Notes under the pieces: generated by a model
Databases searched by the model: none
What the model saw: only the letters and a program-made list of their open reading frames with translations
Told to the model about the DNA's origin: nothing
NCBI GenBank assembly: GCA_949296575.1
Contig: CASFPE010000013.1
Span: forward strand, 1 to 64,000
Source of the DNA: an uncultured Bacteroides sp.
GTDB taxonomy: Bacteria; Bacteroidota; Bacteroidia; Bacteroidales; Bacteroidaceae
Length of the DNA stretch: 64,000 bases
Reading direction: 5' to 3'
Part shown: piece by piece, positions 17,508-26,542 of the stretch
How the letters are laid out: each line of letters opens with the position of its first letter
Numbering within the stretch: position 1 is the stretch's first letter
Position numbers and translations under genes: made by a program

Positions 17508-19016
17508 ATGGATCTAACGAAACTCGTGAGCAAACTGTTTTCAGCCAGACTGAAGGAAATCAGCCAATATGCCACCCAAGCGGAAAAAATGCAGGCCCAC
17601 ACACTCAACAGGCTGTTGCACGACGCTGCTAACACGGAATGGGGAATAAAATACCGATACAAGGATATGCGCAGCTACGATGATTTCCGCAAATTGGTGC
17701 CTGTGCAAACATATGACGACATCAAATCCTACGTGGAACGCCTCCGCAGCGGGGAGACAGATCTCCTTTGGCCGTCACGCATCCGATGGTTCGCCAAATC
17801 GTCGGGTACTACCAACGACAAAAGCAAATTCATCCCCGTCAGCCGTGAAGCCCTCCACGACATCCATTACCGGGGCGGCACTGACTGCGTGGCCCTCTAC
17901 CTCCACAACAATCCACAAAGCCGTTTCTTTTCCGGCAAGGGCCTTATCCTCGGCGGAAGCCACAGCCCCAATTTCAACCAATCCCATACCCTTGTTGGCG
18001 ACCTCTCCGCCATCCTCATACAAAACATCAACCCGTTGGTCAACCTTATCCGCGTCCCTAAAAAGGAAGTGGCTCTCATGGACGACTGGCAGGCCAAGAT
18101 AGAGAAAATCGCAGAGCAAACCCTCCATGCCAACGTCACGAACCTTTCCGGCGTTCCCTCTTGGATGCTCGTTGTCATCAAGCGCATCCTCGAAAAAACC
18201 GGCAAAACACATCTTGAAGACGTATGGCCCAACCTCGAAGTGTTCTTCCATGGAGGAGTCAGCTTCACCCCCTACCGCGAACAATACCGCCAACTCATCA
18301 CCTCCTCCAAGATGCATTACATGGAGACATACAATGCCTCAGAAGGGTTCTTCGGCATACAAAGCGACCCTGCCGACCCGTCTCTGCTGCTTATGGTAGA
18401 TTATGGCGTTTTCTACGAATTTCTTCCGCTTGAAGAAGCAAGCAAGCCCAACCCTTGCCCCGTCCCGCTTGCCGACGTGGAAATCGGGAAAAACTACGCC
18501 ATGGTCATCAGCACTTCCTGCGGCCTGTGGCGCTACATGATAGGCGACACCGTGAAGTTCACCTCCCGCCGGCCTTACAAATTCGTCATCACGGGGCGCA
18601 CCAAGCACTTCATCAACGCATTCGGCGAGGAACTCATCGTGGACAATGCCGAGAAAGGACTTGAAAAAGCCTGCAAGGCCACCGGGGCGCAAGTGTTGGA
18701 ATACACTGCTGCTCCCGTGTTCATGAACCGCAACGCCAAGTGCCGCCACCAATGGCTCATAGAGTTTGCCAAAATGCCCGACAGCGTGGCGCACTTCGCC
18801 CAAGTGCTTGACAATTCACTCAAGGAAATCAACTCCGACTACGAGGCCAAACGCACCAAGGACATCGCCTTGCAACCCCTTGAAGTCATCACGGCACGTC
18901 CCGGACTGTTCCACGACTGGCTCAAGCAGAAAGGCAAGCTCGGAGGCCAACACAAGGTGCCGCGCCTGAGCAACAACCGCGACTACATCGAAGAAATGCT
19001 GCAACTAAACCGATAA
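17508..19016 (+). CDS. GH3-type acyl-acid amido synthetase
   Basis: A 502-residue member of the GH3 adenylating family, which in plants joins amino acids to acids such as auxin; bacterial members have no known substrate. The AMP-binding motifs are visible as WFAKSSGTTNDKSKFIPVS (motif 1), YNASEGFFG (motif 2) and, near residue 350, SCGLWRYMIGDTVKF. A GGAGG ribosome site (AGGAGG at 17496-17501) fixes the ATG at 17508; the frame can be read further to a TTG at 17478. A receptor-like barrel gene follows four bases after the stop, so substrate uptake and conjugation may be linked. Confidence 0.85.
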   Translation: MDLTKLVSKLFSARLKEISQYATQAEKMQAHTLNRLLHDAANTEWGIKYRYKDMRSYDDFRKLVPVQTYDDIKSYVERLRSGETDLLWPSRIRWFAKSSGTTNDKSKFIPVSREALHDIHYRGGTDCVALYLHNNPQSRFFSGKGLILGGSHSPNFNQSHTLVGDLSAILIQNINPLVNLIRVPKKEVALMDDWQAKIEKIAEQTLHANVTNLSGVPSWMLVVIKRILEKTGKTHLEDVWPNLEVFFHGGVSFTPYREQYRQLITSSKMHYMETYNASEGFFGIQSDPADPSLLLMVDYGVFYEFLPLEEASKPNPCPVPLADVEIGKNYAMVISTSCGLWRYMIGDTVKFTSRRPYKFVITGRTKHFINAFGEELIVDNAEKGLEKACKATGAQVLEYTAAPVFMNRNAKCRHQWLIEFAKMPDSVAHFAQVLDNSLKEINSDYEAKRTKDIALQPLEVITARPGLFHDWLKQKGKLGGQHKVPRLSNNRDYIEEMLQLNR

Positions 19017-19020
19017 ACGC

Positions 19021-21281
19021 ATGGAAGTCCGTTTTTTTTACTAATCGTTGCATTGGCATGCGCCACAACGCTCCCGGCACAAATCCTCACCGGGAAAGTC
19101 ACCAACCCGCAACACCAACCCATTGACGGCGCAAGCGTTGTGCTGCAACAGCCTGATTCCACCTTTGTGAACGCCGCCATCACCGACAGCACCGGCACAT
19201 TCCGATTCAGCGAATACCCCGGCAGATACCGCCTCGTGGTGCAACATCTGCTTTACCAAACCGCCATGTTCGAAGGCAACAGCCCCGACGCAGGAACCAT
19301 TGTCCTGAACCCCAAGGACTATGCCTTGCAAGAGGTCGTGGTGAAGGGCGAACGCCCCTTGGTGAAATTAAAAGACAACCGCTTGGCCTACGACATGCCG
19401 CAACTCACTGCCAACCGGCTCGTGACCAATGCCTACGAAGCTTTGCTCCAATTGCCCGGCGTGATGGAGCAGAACGGCCTCCCCACCCTCGCCGGAGCCG
19501 GGGGAGTGAGCCTCATCCTCAACGGGCAGCCATCATCGATGACTACCGAGCAAACCATAACGCTCCTGAAAAGCATGCCTGCCTCCCGCGTGGAACGGGC
19601 GGAAGTGATGTACAGCGCACCGCCGCAATTCCATGTGCGCGGCGCGGCCATCAACATCGTGCTGAAAGGATACAAGCCAGGCGAAAACCGCTTACGAGGC
19701 GAAGTGGACGGCCAATACGCACAGAACGACAAGGCCGGGGGCGGCGGAGGCATCACGTTGGCATGGCTCTCCAAACAGTGGGATGCCGACATGACGTATG
19801 CCGCCAACAGCGACTACTCCCGCCAGTCCTCCACCTTCAACGCCCTGCACACCCTTGCCGGGCAAACGCATGACATCCGCTTTGCTGACAACGGCGAAGG
19901 GCGCAGCCTCAACCACAACATCCGGGCCGCAGCCGCCTACAAGCCCGACAGCATCAGCCGCGTCAGCCTCGACTACACGGGAAGCCTCACCCCGCGCTCC
20001 CATAATTTCATCACCACGCAAGGCTACATAGGCCACTCGCGCAACGACAAGCAAAGCAAAACACAGATGCACAACGCCGCCGCTGCCTATTCCTCTGGCT
20101 TCGGACTGGACATCGGGGCCGACTACACGTATTACAACAACGAAAGCGCGCAGGACTTCGCAGGAGGCATCAACTTCCGCAGCAACTCGCACCAACGCAT
20201 CGACCGCTGGAAGCTGCATGCCGGGCAGAGCCACGACCTACCGAAGGGGTGGAACGTGGACTACGGCGCATCATTCACCTACGTCCGCAACCACAACACC
20301 CAGCACTACGACCTGCCCGAAATGGCCGGCCAAAACACCGAAAGCCGCATCCGCGAATACACCTACAACCTGTACGCCGGGTTCGACAAGGCATTCGGGG
20401 CGAAATGGAACCTCAGCGCGTCGGCCACGGTGGAACGTTACCGGATAGAAGACTACAGGAAATGGGCTGTCTATCCCGCCTTCACCCTCAACTTCCTCCC
20501 CTCGGCCAACCATATCTTTATGCTTGCCTTCAGTTCCGACAAAACCTACCCCAGCTATTGGACGCTGAGCGGGAGCGTGAGCCACCTGAACAGCTACCAA
20601 ACCGGCGTGGGCAACACCGCCCTTCGCCCTTATTCCAATTACAACACCGTGCTGGCCTACGTGCTGAAAGGCAAATACATCTTGCAAGCAGGGTACAGCT
20701 ACCAGCCGGAGTATTTCATGCAAATGATTTACATGGATTCGCAAGAACTGCGGGCGGTTTACAATTTCCAGAACTGGGACTATGTGCAGGCATTGACGTT
20801 CACCGCCGTCGCGCCGTTCCGCCTCGGCACGTGGTGGAACAGCCAATTGGTGCTGAACGCCCAATGGAAGCACGACAAGGCCAGCCACTACTACGACGCG
20901 CCGTTCGACCACAAAGGCTGGGCAGGCATCGGGCAATGGGCCAACACGTTTACCCTGAGCCGCAAGCCGGACATCCGCCTGGAAATTTCCGCCTTCGGGC
21001 AAGCCGGGGGCATCCAAGGGAGCTACGACATCGCCCCCCTTGCCAAGGTGGATGCCGCCCTGCGCTGCACCTTTGCCAACGGCAAGGCCATGATGCAAGT
21101 GAAAGGAACCGACTTGTTCGACACCATGAACTTCGGCCTGAAGGTGCGCAACGGCACGCAGCACCTCGACATGGACATCGCCAACCACGCCCGCGCCTTC
21201 ACCCTCGCGTTCAGCTACCGCTTCGGCGGCTACAAAGAGAAAGCGGAAAAGAAGGTGGATACCTCCCGCTTCGGGCTATGA
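19021..21281 (+). CDS. TonB-receptor-like outer-membrane barrel, start out of frame at a T8 tract
   Basis: About 750 residues: a CnaB-like carboxypeptidase-regulatory domain (LTGKVTNPQHQPIDGASVVL), a plug domain (PGVMEQNGLPTL to VRGAAINIVLKG) and a long OMP_b-brl_3-type barrel ending near SYRFGGYKEKAEKK. The only good ATG, at 19021 four bases after the GH3 stop, reads MEVRFFY and stops at TAA. The remaining frame lacks an ATG there but encodes LLIVALACATTLPAQ, a perfect signal peptide. One extra T in the T8 tract (19032-19039) joins both into MEVRFFLLIVALAC. This is either slippage-controlled expression, a null allele or a sequence error. Translation without it would need TTG at 19053. Confidence 0.75.
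19032..19039 (+). repeat. T8 homopolymer inside the signal-peptide codons
   Basis: Eight T residues between CG and ACTAATC. Nine T would restore the reading frame from the ATG at 19021 into the receptor. A tract of this length is a candidate for slipped-strand mispairing. Confidence 0.7.
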
Positions 21282-21286
21282 CCGCG

Positions 21287-21838
21287 CTATCGCCCTTGGA
21301 AAATGCGCTCGCTTTCGCACTCCATCACCAAGTAGGGACGCGTCTCCTCCGGCAGGAAACCGTTTGAAAGGGTCATGATGTTGCTTTCCACCTTACCTGA
21401 AAGCGGGGGAAGGAACAACACGGCATCTGTGCGGTGCGCTTGGTCCGTACCGTAAGCCACGAACGCCTCGCCCGTGCATTCCACCTCCCGCAAGCCACCG
21501 CCTGCCGCACGCAACGCGCTGCCGGTAAACGACACGTCCAACGTGACGAAATTCTTCACGCCGTCGCGCACCACCGTGTCATGCGCGATGTGCAAGTCGC
21601 GCAAATAGAGGGAATCGTCTTGTATCCATGTGGTGAAGCCCGACGAACGGTCTTGGAGCAGTATCGTGTCCCGCGTCTCCGGGAAAATGATGTGGAACAT
21701 CACGTTCCCGCTCATGAACACCTCGCGATTGTCCTTCCACGAAGCATCCTCGCCCTCCGAGCAACCGGAAAACGCCATTGCGGCCGACATTAAACCCAGC
21801 AAACAACGCCAAGCCATCTTATTCCTTTTCATGTTCAT
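21287..21838 (-). CDS. Small lipoprotein of unknown function
   Basis: A 183-residue protein with N-terminus MNMKRNKMAWRCLLGL, a hydrophobic core and lipobox AFSGC, so it should be a lipoprotein. The mature part is beta-rich with no family I recognise; it contains two Asp/Thr-rich stretches and ends ECESERIFQGR. The open frame extends further upstream, but the ATG at 21838 (or 21832) directly precedes the signal. The gene is convergent with the barrel gene, five bases apart. A -7-like element (TACCTTTG on the minus strand) lies at 21863-21870. Confidence 0.6.
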   Translation of the reverse strand: MNMKRNKMAWRCLLGLMSAAMAFSGCSEGEDASWKDNREVFMSGNVMFHIIFPETRDTILLQDRSSGFTTWIQDDSLYLRDLHIAHDTVVRDGVKNFVTLDVSFTGSALRAAGGGLREVECTGEAFVAYGTDQAHRTDAVLFLPPLSGKVESNIMTLSNGFLPEETRPYLVMECESERIFQGR

Positions 21839-21919
21839 ATTCTTTCTGAATGTTGATGGCGGCAAAGGTAGCCTTTTTCCCATAACCGCAAGCCCAAACA
21901 AGTGCATTTTCCCGGACAC

Positions 21920-22120
21920 CCGCCTGAAAACTTCCATTTGCCAGCCTGGAAACTTCCTTCCACCCATGCAGGAACTTCTGCCGCCATCGCCGTCTGTACA
22001 GATGGCGACGGCATTCGCGCAGACGGCGACGACATTTGTACAGATGCCGCCGCCGACAGAAGAAGTTGCCCGCGTAATCCGAAATTTTCACCCGCATGAA
22101 TGGAGAAAGTTGCCCGTATA
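21920..22120. repeat. Intergenic 21-bp tandem element, copy 1
   Basis: Three imperfect 21-bp units at 21996-22016, 22017-22037 and 22038-22058 (core GTACAGATGGCGACGGCATT, 20 of 21 bases given). They are flanked by repeated AACTTCC words on the left (about 21929, 21951, 21974) and by AAGTTGCCCG on the right, making the whole roughly palindromic. A second copy lies at 36475-36700. The open frames it creates (Arg-rich, HLYKCRRR) look like by-products. The gap 21839-22206 holds nothing else apart from a -7-like TACCTTTG at 22178-22185. Confidence 0.6.
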
Positions 22121-22206
22121 AACGAAAAAAATCACTGCATTCTTCCACTTCTATCCACGTAATCCGGATAAATTCCTACCTTTGTGCATTATTTAAAGCC
22201 AACCGC

Positions 22207-23100
22207 ATGACAAAGAAACTTCTTCTGCTGTTCCCCGCCCTCATGGCCGCCATCGCCGTGCTGGCAGGCACCTACCGGGTGGAAGACATTCCCATGGTGC
22301 ATTTGCAGGACGGGCGACGCTACGTCTCCAACCCCGACCGCATCCTGTCGCCCGCCGCCGTGGCCGGGATGGACAGCGCGTTGCACCGCTTGGAGCAAAC
22401 CACCGGCATCCAAGTGCTGGCCGTAGCCGTAGAAGATATCGAAGGCGGCGACTGCTTCGAGTTCGCCTACCAGTTGGGCGAGCGCAACGGCGTGGGCGAG
22501 GAAGGACGCGACAACGGGCTGGTCATCCTCCTCGTCACCGGCGAACGCTGCGTGCAGTTCGCCACCGGCTACGGCCTGGAGGCTTCGCTGCCCGATGCCA
22601 TCTGCAAGCGGATACAGGAACGCTACATGCTGGAAGCCTTTGCCCGCAATGACTGGGACCGGGGCATGGCCGGCGGCATACAGGCCGTGTGTCGCCATTT
22701 GGAGAACGCCATGAAGCCCGGCAAAAAAGCGGATGGCTCGCAAGAATGGCCGCTGCTGCTCACCGCCTTCTTCATCATCGCCTTGATTGCCATCCTGTCC
22801 AAATTCGGCAAACGCCGCTGCCCGGCCTGCCGGAAACGCAAGCTGCGGCAAGTGAACCGCCGCACCGTTTCCCGCCGTGACGGGGTGAAAACGGAAGAAA
22901 TCACTTACCTTTGCAGCCACTGTGGCCACACCTTCACCGAACGCCGGCAGTCGCACGACGAGAACTTCCGTGGCGGAGGCCCCTTCATCGGGGGCGGCCT
23001 CTTCGGCGGAAGCATCGGCGGAGGCGGAGGCTTCAGCGGCGGAGGAGGAAGTTTCGGCGGAGGGGACTTCGGCGGAGGCGGCGCGGGAAGCCGCTTCTGA
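22207..23100 (+). CDS. TPM-domain (YgcG/Psb32-like) protein with zinc ribbon and Gly-rich tail
   Basis: 297 residues. A signal peptide or membrane anchor (residues 1-20) is followed by a TPM domain, seen in ILSPAAVAGMDSALHRLEQTTGIQV and in the VQFATGYGLEASLPD motif. A membrane helix follows near residue 185 (LLTAFFIIALIAILSKF). Next comes a zinc-ribbon-like CPAC...CSHC pair, and the tail is made of GGGG/FGGG repeats. TPM proteins often accompany LemA, as here 52 bp downstream; their joint role at the envelope is unknown. Upstream ATG codons in the same frame lie in the repeat element and are not favoured. Confidence 0.82.
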   Translation: MTKKLLLLFPALMAAIAVLAGTYRVEDIPMVHLQDGRRYVSNPDRILSPAAVAGMDSALHRLEQTTGIQVLAVAVEDIEGGDCFEFAYQLGERNGVGEEGRDNGLVILLVTGERCVQFATGYGLEASLPDAICKRIQERYMLEAFARNDWDRGMAGGIQAVCRHLENAMKPGKKADGSQEWPLLLTAFFIIALIAILSKFGKRRCPACRKRKLRQVNRRTVSRRDGVKTEEITYLCSHCGHTFTERRQSHDENFRGGGPFIGGGLFGGSIGGGGGFSGGGGSFGGGDFGGGGAGSRF

Positions 23101-23152
23101 AACGGACAGCATTCAAACATCATTCGAACAACATTCAAAAACCATATACATC

Positions 23153-23734
23153 ATGAAGAAATCAACCATCATCATCCTTGCCGCCGTCGTGCTGCTCGTC
23201 ATCGCAGGCGTGTCGGCCTACAACGGGCTTGTAAGCAAAGAAGAAGGCGTGAAAAACGCATGGAGCAACGTGGAAAACCAATACCAGCGACGCTCCGACC
23301 TCATTCCCAACTTGGTGAACACCGTGAAGGGCTACGCTGCGCACGAGCAGGAAACCTTCCAGTCCGTGACGGAAGCCCGAAGCAAGGCCACGCAAATGTC
23401 CGTCGCCATGGACGACCTCACGCCCGAAAAGCTGCAAGCCTACCAAGAAGCGCAAGGCGAAGTGGGACGCGCCCTCGGGCGGCTGCTCGCCATCTCCGAA
23501 AACTACCCGGAACTGAAAGCCAACGAAAACTTCAAGGAACTGCAAGCCCAATTGGAGGGGACGGAGAACCGCATCGCCGTGGAACGCCGGAAGTTCAACG
23601 AAACCGTGCGCCAGTACAACACCTCCATCCGCAAGTTCCCGCTCAACCTTTTCGCCGCCGTCTTCGGGTTTGAGCAGTCCGCCTACTTCGAAGCCGATGA
23701 AAACAGCCGGGAAGTGCCGGAAGTGGCATTCTAA
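23153..23734 (+). CDS. lemA: LemA family protein
   Basis: 193 residues with an N-terminal membrane helix (IIILAAVVLLVIAGV) and the LemA helical bundle: NVENQYQRRSDLIPNLVNTV is the family hallmark (20 residues), followed by ENYPELKANENF and YNTSIRKFP. The open frame starts earlier, within the Gly-rich tail of the TPM gene in another frame; the ATG at 23153 gives the normal length. The partner TPM protein is encoded just upstream. Confidence 0.93.
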   Translation: MKKSTIIILAAVVLLVIAGVSAYNGLVSKEEGVKNAWSNVENQYQRRSDLIPNLVNTVKGYAAHEQETFQSVTEARSKATQMSVAMDDLTPEKLQAYQEAQGEVGRALGRLLAISENYPELKANENFKELQAQLEGTENRIAVERRKFNETVRQYNTSIRKFPLNLFAAVFGFEQSAYFEADENSREVPEVAF

Positions 23735-23764
23735 TCCAACCACATAACAAACAAATCATCACTT

Positions 23765-25240
23765 ATGAGAAACAAACTGACCATCTACAATACCCGAAGC
23801 AGGAAAAAGGAACTGTTCGTTCCCCTGCACGCTCCCCACGTGGGAATGTACGTCTGCGGCCCCACCGTTTACGGCGATGCACACTTGGGCCACGCCCGGC
23901 CTGCCATCACCTTCGACCTCCTGTTCCGCTACCTCACCCACTTGGGCTACAAGGTGCGCTACGTGCGCAACATCACCGACGTGGGACACCTGGAACACGA
24001 TGCCGACGAAGGCGAAGACAAGATAGCCAAGAAAGCACGCCTCGAACAACTGGAACCCATGGAAGTGGTGCAGCACTACCTCATCCGCTACCACCAGGCC
24101 ATGGACGCGCTCAACGTGCTGCCACCCAGCATCGAGCCGCATGCCTCCGGCCACATCATCGAGCAAATCGAACTGGTCAAGCAAATCATGGACAACGGCT
24201 ACGCCTACGTCAGCAACGGGTCGGTGTACTTCGACGTGCCGAAATACAACAAAGACCACCGCTACGGCGTGCTGTCAGGCAGGAACCTCGACGAAGTAAT
24301 CAACGCCACCCGCGCCCTCGACGGCCAAGAGGAGAAGCACAACCCCGTGGACTTCGCCCTGTGGAAACACGCGCAGCCGGAACACATCATGCACTGGCCG
24401 TCGCCTTGGGGAGAAGGATTCCCCGGATGGCACTGCGAATGCACCGCCATGGGCAGGAAATACTTGGGCAGCCACTTCGACATCCACGGCGGAGGCATGG
24501 ACCTGCTGTTCCCCCACCACGAATGCGAAATAGCCCAAGCCGTGGCCTCGCAAGGCGATGAAATGGTGCGCTACTGGATGCACAACAACATGATCACCAT
24601 CAACGGGCAGAAGATGGGGAAGTCCTACCACAACTTCATCAACCTCGACGAGTTCTTCAACGGCACGCATCCTCTCTTGGAACAAGCCTACGACCCGATG
24701 ACCATCCGATTCTTCATCCTGCAAGCACACTACCGCAGCACCGTGGACTTCAGCAACGAAGCCCTGCAAGCTGCCGAAAAGGGCCTGCAACGCATGACGG
24801 AAGCCGTGGACAACTTGGAAAGGATCACCCCGTCGGCCACTTCTTCCGTGAACGTGAAAGAACTCCGCGAAAAGTGTTACGAAGCCATGGACGACGACCT
24901 GAACTCGCCCATCGTCATCTCCCATTTGTTCGATGGTGCAAGAATGATTAACAACATCGTGGCCGGGAACGCCACCATCAACCAAGAAGACTTGGACGAA
25001 CTGAAGGAGACCTACCAACTGTTCCTCTATGACATCTTAGGGCTGAAGAAAAACACCGGCTCCGACGAGAACCGCGAAACAGCCTACCACAAAGCCGTGG
25101 ACTTGCTGCTCGAACTGCGGATGAAAGCCAAGAACGAAAAGGACTGGGCCACATCCGACAGAATACGCAACGCATTAGTGGAAGCCGGATTTGAGATAAA
25201 AGACACCAAAGACGGAGTGACTTGGCGGCTGAACCAATAA
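23765..25240 (+). CDS. cysS: Cysteinyl-tRNA synthetase
   Basis: A 491-residue class I synthetase. The HIGH motif is seen as [10 protein letters not shown], the KMSKS motif as KMGKSYHNF, and the zinc ligands in [10 protein letters not shown] and WHCECTAMG plus HHECE. The length is normal. It is followed by a strong terminator at 25257-25291. Confidence 0.96.
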   Translation: MRNKLTIYNTRSRKKELFVPLHAPHVGMYVCGPTVYGDAHLGHARPAITFDLLFRYLTHLGYKVRYVRNITDVGHLEHDADEGEDKIAKKARLEQLEPMEVVQHYLIRYHQAMDALNVLPPSIEPHASGHIIEQIELVKQIMDNGYAYVSNGSVYFDVPKYNKDHRYGVLSGRNLDEVINATRALDGQEEKHNPVDFALWKHAQPEHIMHWPSPWGEGFPGWHCECTAMGRKYLGSHFDIHGGGMDLLFPHHECEIAQAVASQGDEMVRYWMHNNMITINGQKMGKSYHNFINLDEFFNGTHPLLEQAYDPMTIRFFILQAHYRSTVDFSNEALQAAEKGLQRMTEAVDNLERITPSATSSVNVKELREKCYEAMDDDLNSPIVISHLFDGARMINNIVAGNATINQEDLDELKETYQLFLYDILGLKKNTGSDENRETAYHKAVDLLLELRMKAKNEKDWATSDRIRNALVEAGFEIKDTKDGVTWRLNQ

Positions 25241-25256
25241 CTACATTTTATAATAT

Positions 25257-25291
25257 AAGGGCAAGGCGTGGCAGGCATGCCTTGCCCTTTC
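25257..25291 (+). terminator. Rho-independent terminator after cysS
   Basis: AAGGGCAAGGC (25257-25267) pairs with GCCTTGCCCTT (25279-25289), followed by TCTT. The stem is 11 bp and perfect. Confidence 0.8.
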
Positions 25292-25306
25292 TTACACTGA
25301 AGCTAT

Positions 25307-25717
25307 ATGGACATCAAAGAATTTTTCCGCAATGACCGCTTCGCCATGGAAGCCGGGATAAAATTGACAGACGTGCGCCCCGGATACAGCAAAGCCGAAA
25401 TGACGCTTACGCCAGACCATATGAACGCTGGAGGCACCACGCAAGGCGGTGCCATCTTCACATTGGCTGATTTGGCCCTCGCCGCAGCAGCCAACTCGCA
25501 CGGGAAACTGGCGCTTTCGCTCGATGCAAGCATCCACTTCTTCCTGCCCAGCAAACCGGGCGACACCCTCACGGCAGAAGCAAAAGAAAAGCATGTACAC
25601 AAACGGACGGGGTATTACCAAGTGGAAATAAAAAACCAGAACGGAGAATTGGTAGCTTGCTTCGACACGACCGTCTATCGGAAAGACACAGAGTTACCGT
25701 TTTGTTTGAACCACTGA
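25307..25717 (+). CDS. PaaI-like hotdog-fold thioesterase
   Basis: 136 residues. The hotdog signature HMNAGGTTQGGAIFTLADL at residues 44-62 matches PaaI-type acyl-CoA thioesterases, with the Gly-Gly and the catalytic Asp in LADLA. The acyl-CoA substrate is unknown. The 3' end overlaps the convergent DUF3108 gene by 24 bp, so both C-termini share DNA. Confidence 0.88.
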   Translation: MDIKEFFRNDRFAMEAGIKLTDVRPGYSKAEMTLTPDHMNAGGTTQGGAIFTLADLALAAAANSHGKLALSLDASIHFFLPSKPGDTLTAEAKEKHVHKRTGYYQVEIKNQNGELVACFDTTVYRKDTELPFCLNH

Positions 25718-26542
25718 CGTTTGCGGATTCCTTAACCCGTAGCTCGACTTCAGGAAAGCTTTCGCCGAACCCAAGTTCAAGTACAAGTCCAGGCGCACTG
25801 GCAAATGGTTCTTGTCGTCCGTCACGTAAAACGTAATCACCTCTTCCTCCTTCAACTTGCCCCTCTTGTTCTTCTTCATCTCCACCAACGAGAAAACAAG
25901 GCAACGGTACGTGGTGTCATTGTTGGCCTCAAATTCCTCCCGGCCACGGTATATCAGAATCTGTTCTTCCACCTTCTTCCCCGTTGCCATCGGGAACAAG
26001 ATGCGGTCGCCTGCCTTGTAATCCTTCGGGTCGAAAGAACGCGCCGTGGCCAAAATGCTCAGCATGTCATACACGCAAACGTCGCTGGTGTCTGAACTCA
26101 GCACCACATGCCCATCCTTGTAAGCCCGCTTTTGGTCCACAATGCAAGCCCCGTCCTTGTAACGGAAATACGCCTCATCCACCGTGTAACGCTTCCCCTC
26201 CTCTGCGCCTTTGCGGAAGTACATGGGTTCCAACTGTTCCGTGAACACACTGTAAAGGGTATCCCTCATTCGGAAGATGCGGTCCACCCATCGCTGCGTC
26301 ACCGCCAGCAGGCTGATGCTGTAAGACGGCTTTGATTGAAACTCCACGGCAGCCGTGTTCAGCCGGGCCGTCCCGGCCTTTGCCCAAACGAACTTCCAAT
26401 TATAATACAAGTCATACGTCAGGCTCTCGCCCGAATTGAAGGCCTCGTTCCGGGCTTTGCATTGGGCTTGCAGGCCTCCTGTGGACGCAAACCAGCACAA
26501 ACAACAAGCAAGAGCCAAAAAACAAACCTTGTAACGCTTCAT
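25694..26542 (-). CDS. DUF3108 domain-containing exported protein
   Basis: A 282-residue protein with a signal peptide (MKRYKVCFLALACCLCW to LQAQC). The mature part matches my memory of DUF3108 (FNSGESLTYDLYYNWKFVWAKAG near the start). This family is common in Bacteroidales and its function is unknown. It overlaps the upstream Big_5 lipoprotein gene by 4 bp, so the two are probably translated together. Confidence 0.82.
   Translation of the reverse strand: MKRYKVCFLALACCLCWFASTGGLQAQCKARNEAFNSGESLTYDLYYNWKFVWAKAGTARLNTAAVEFQSKPSYSISLLAVTQRWVDRIFRMRDTLYSVFTEQLEPMYFRKGAEEGKRYTVDEAYFRYKDGACIVDQKRAYKDGHVVLSSDTSDVCVYDMLSILATARSFDPKDYKAGDRILFPMATGKKVEEQILIYRGREEFEANNDTTYRCLVFSLVEMKKNKRGKLKEEEVITFYVTDDKNHLPVRLDLYLNLGSAKAFLKSSYGLRNPQTSVVQTKR

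Noticed and set aside
22922..23734. Long frame fusing a Ser/Ala-rich stretch with LemA
   Set aside because: The extra part is the TPM Gly-rich tail read in another frame; the LemA start at 23153 is clear.
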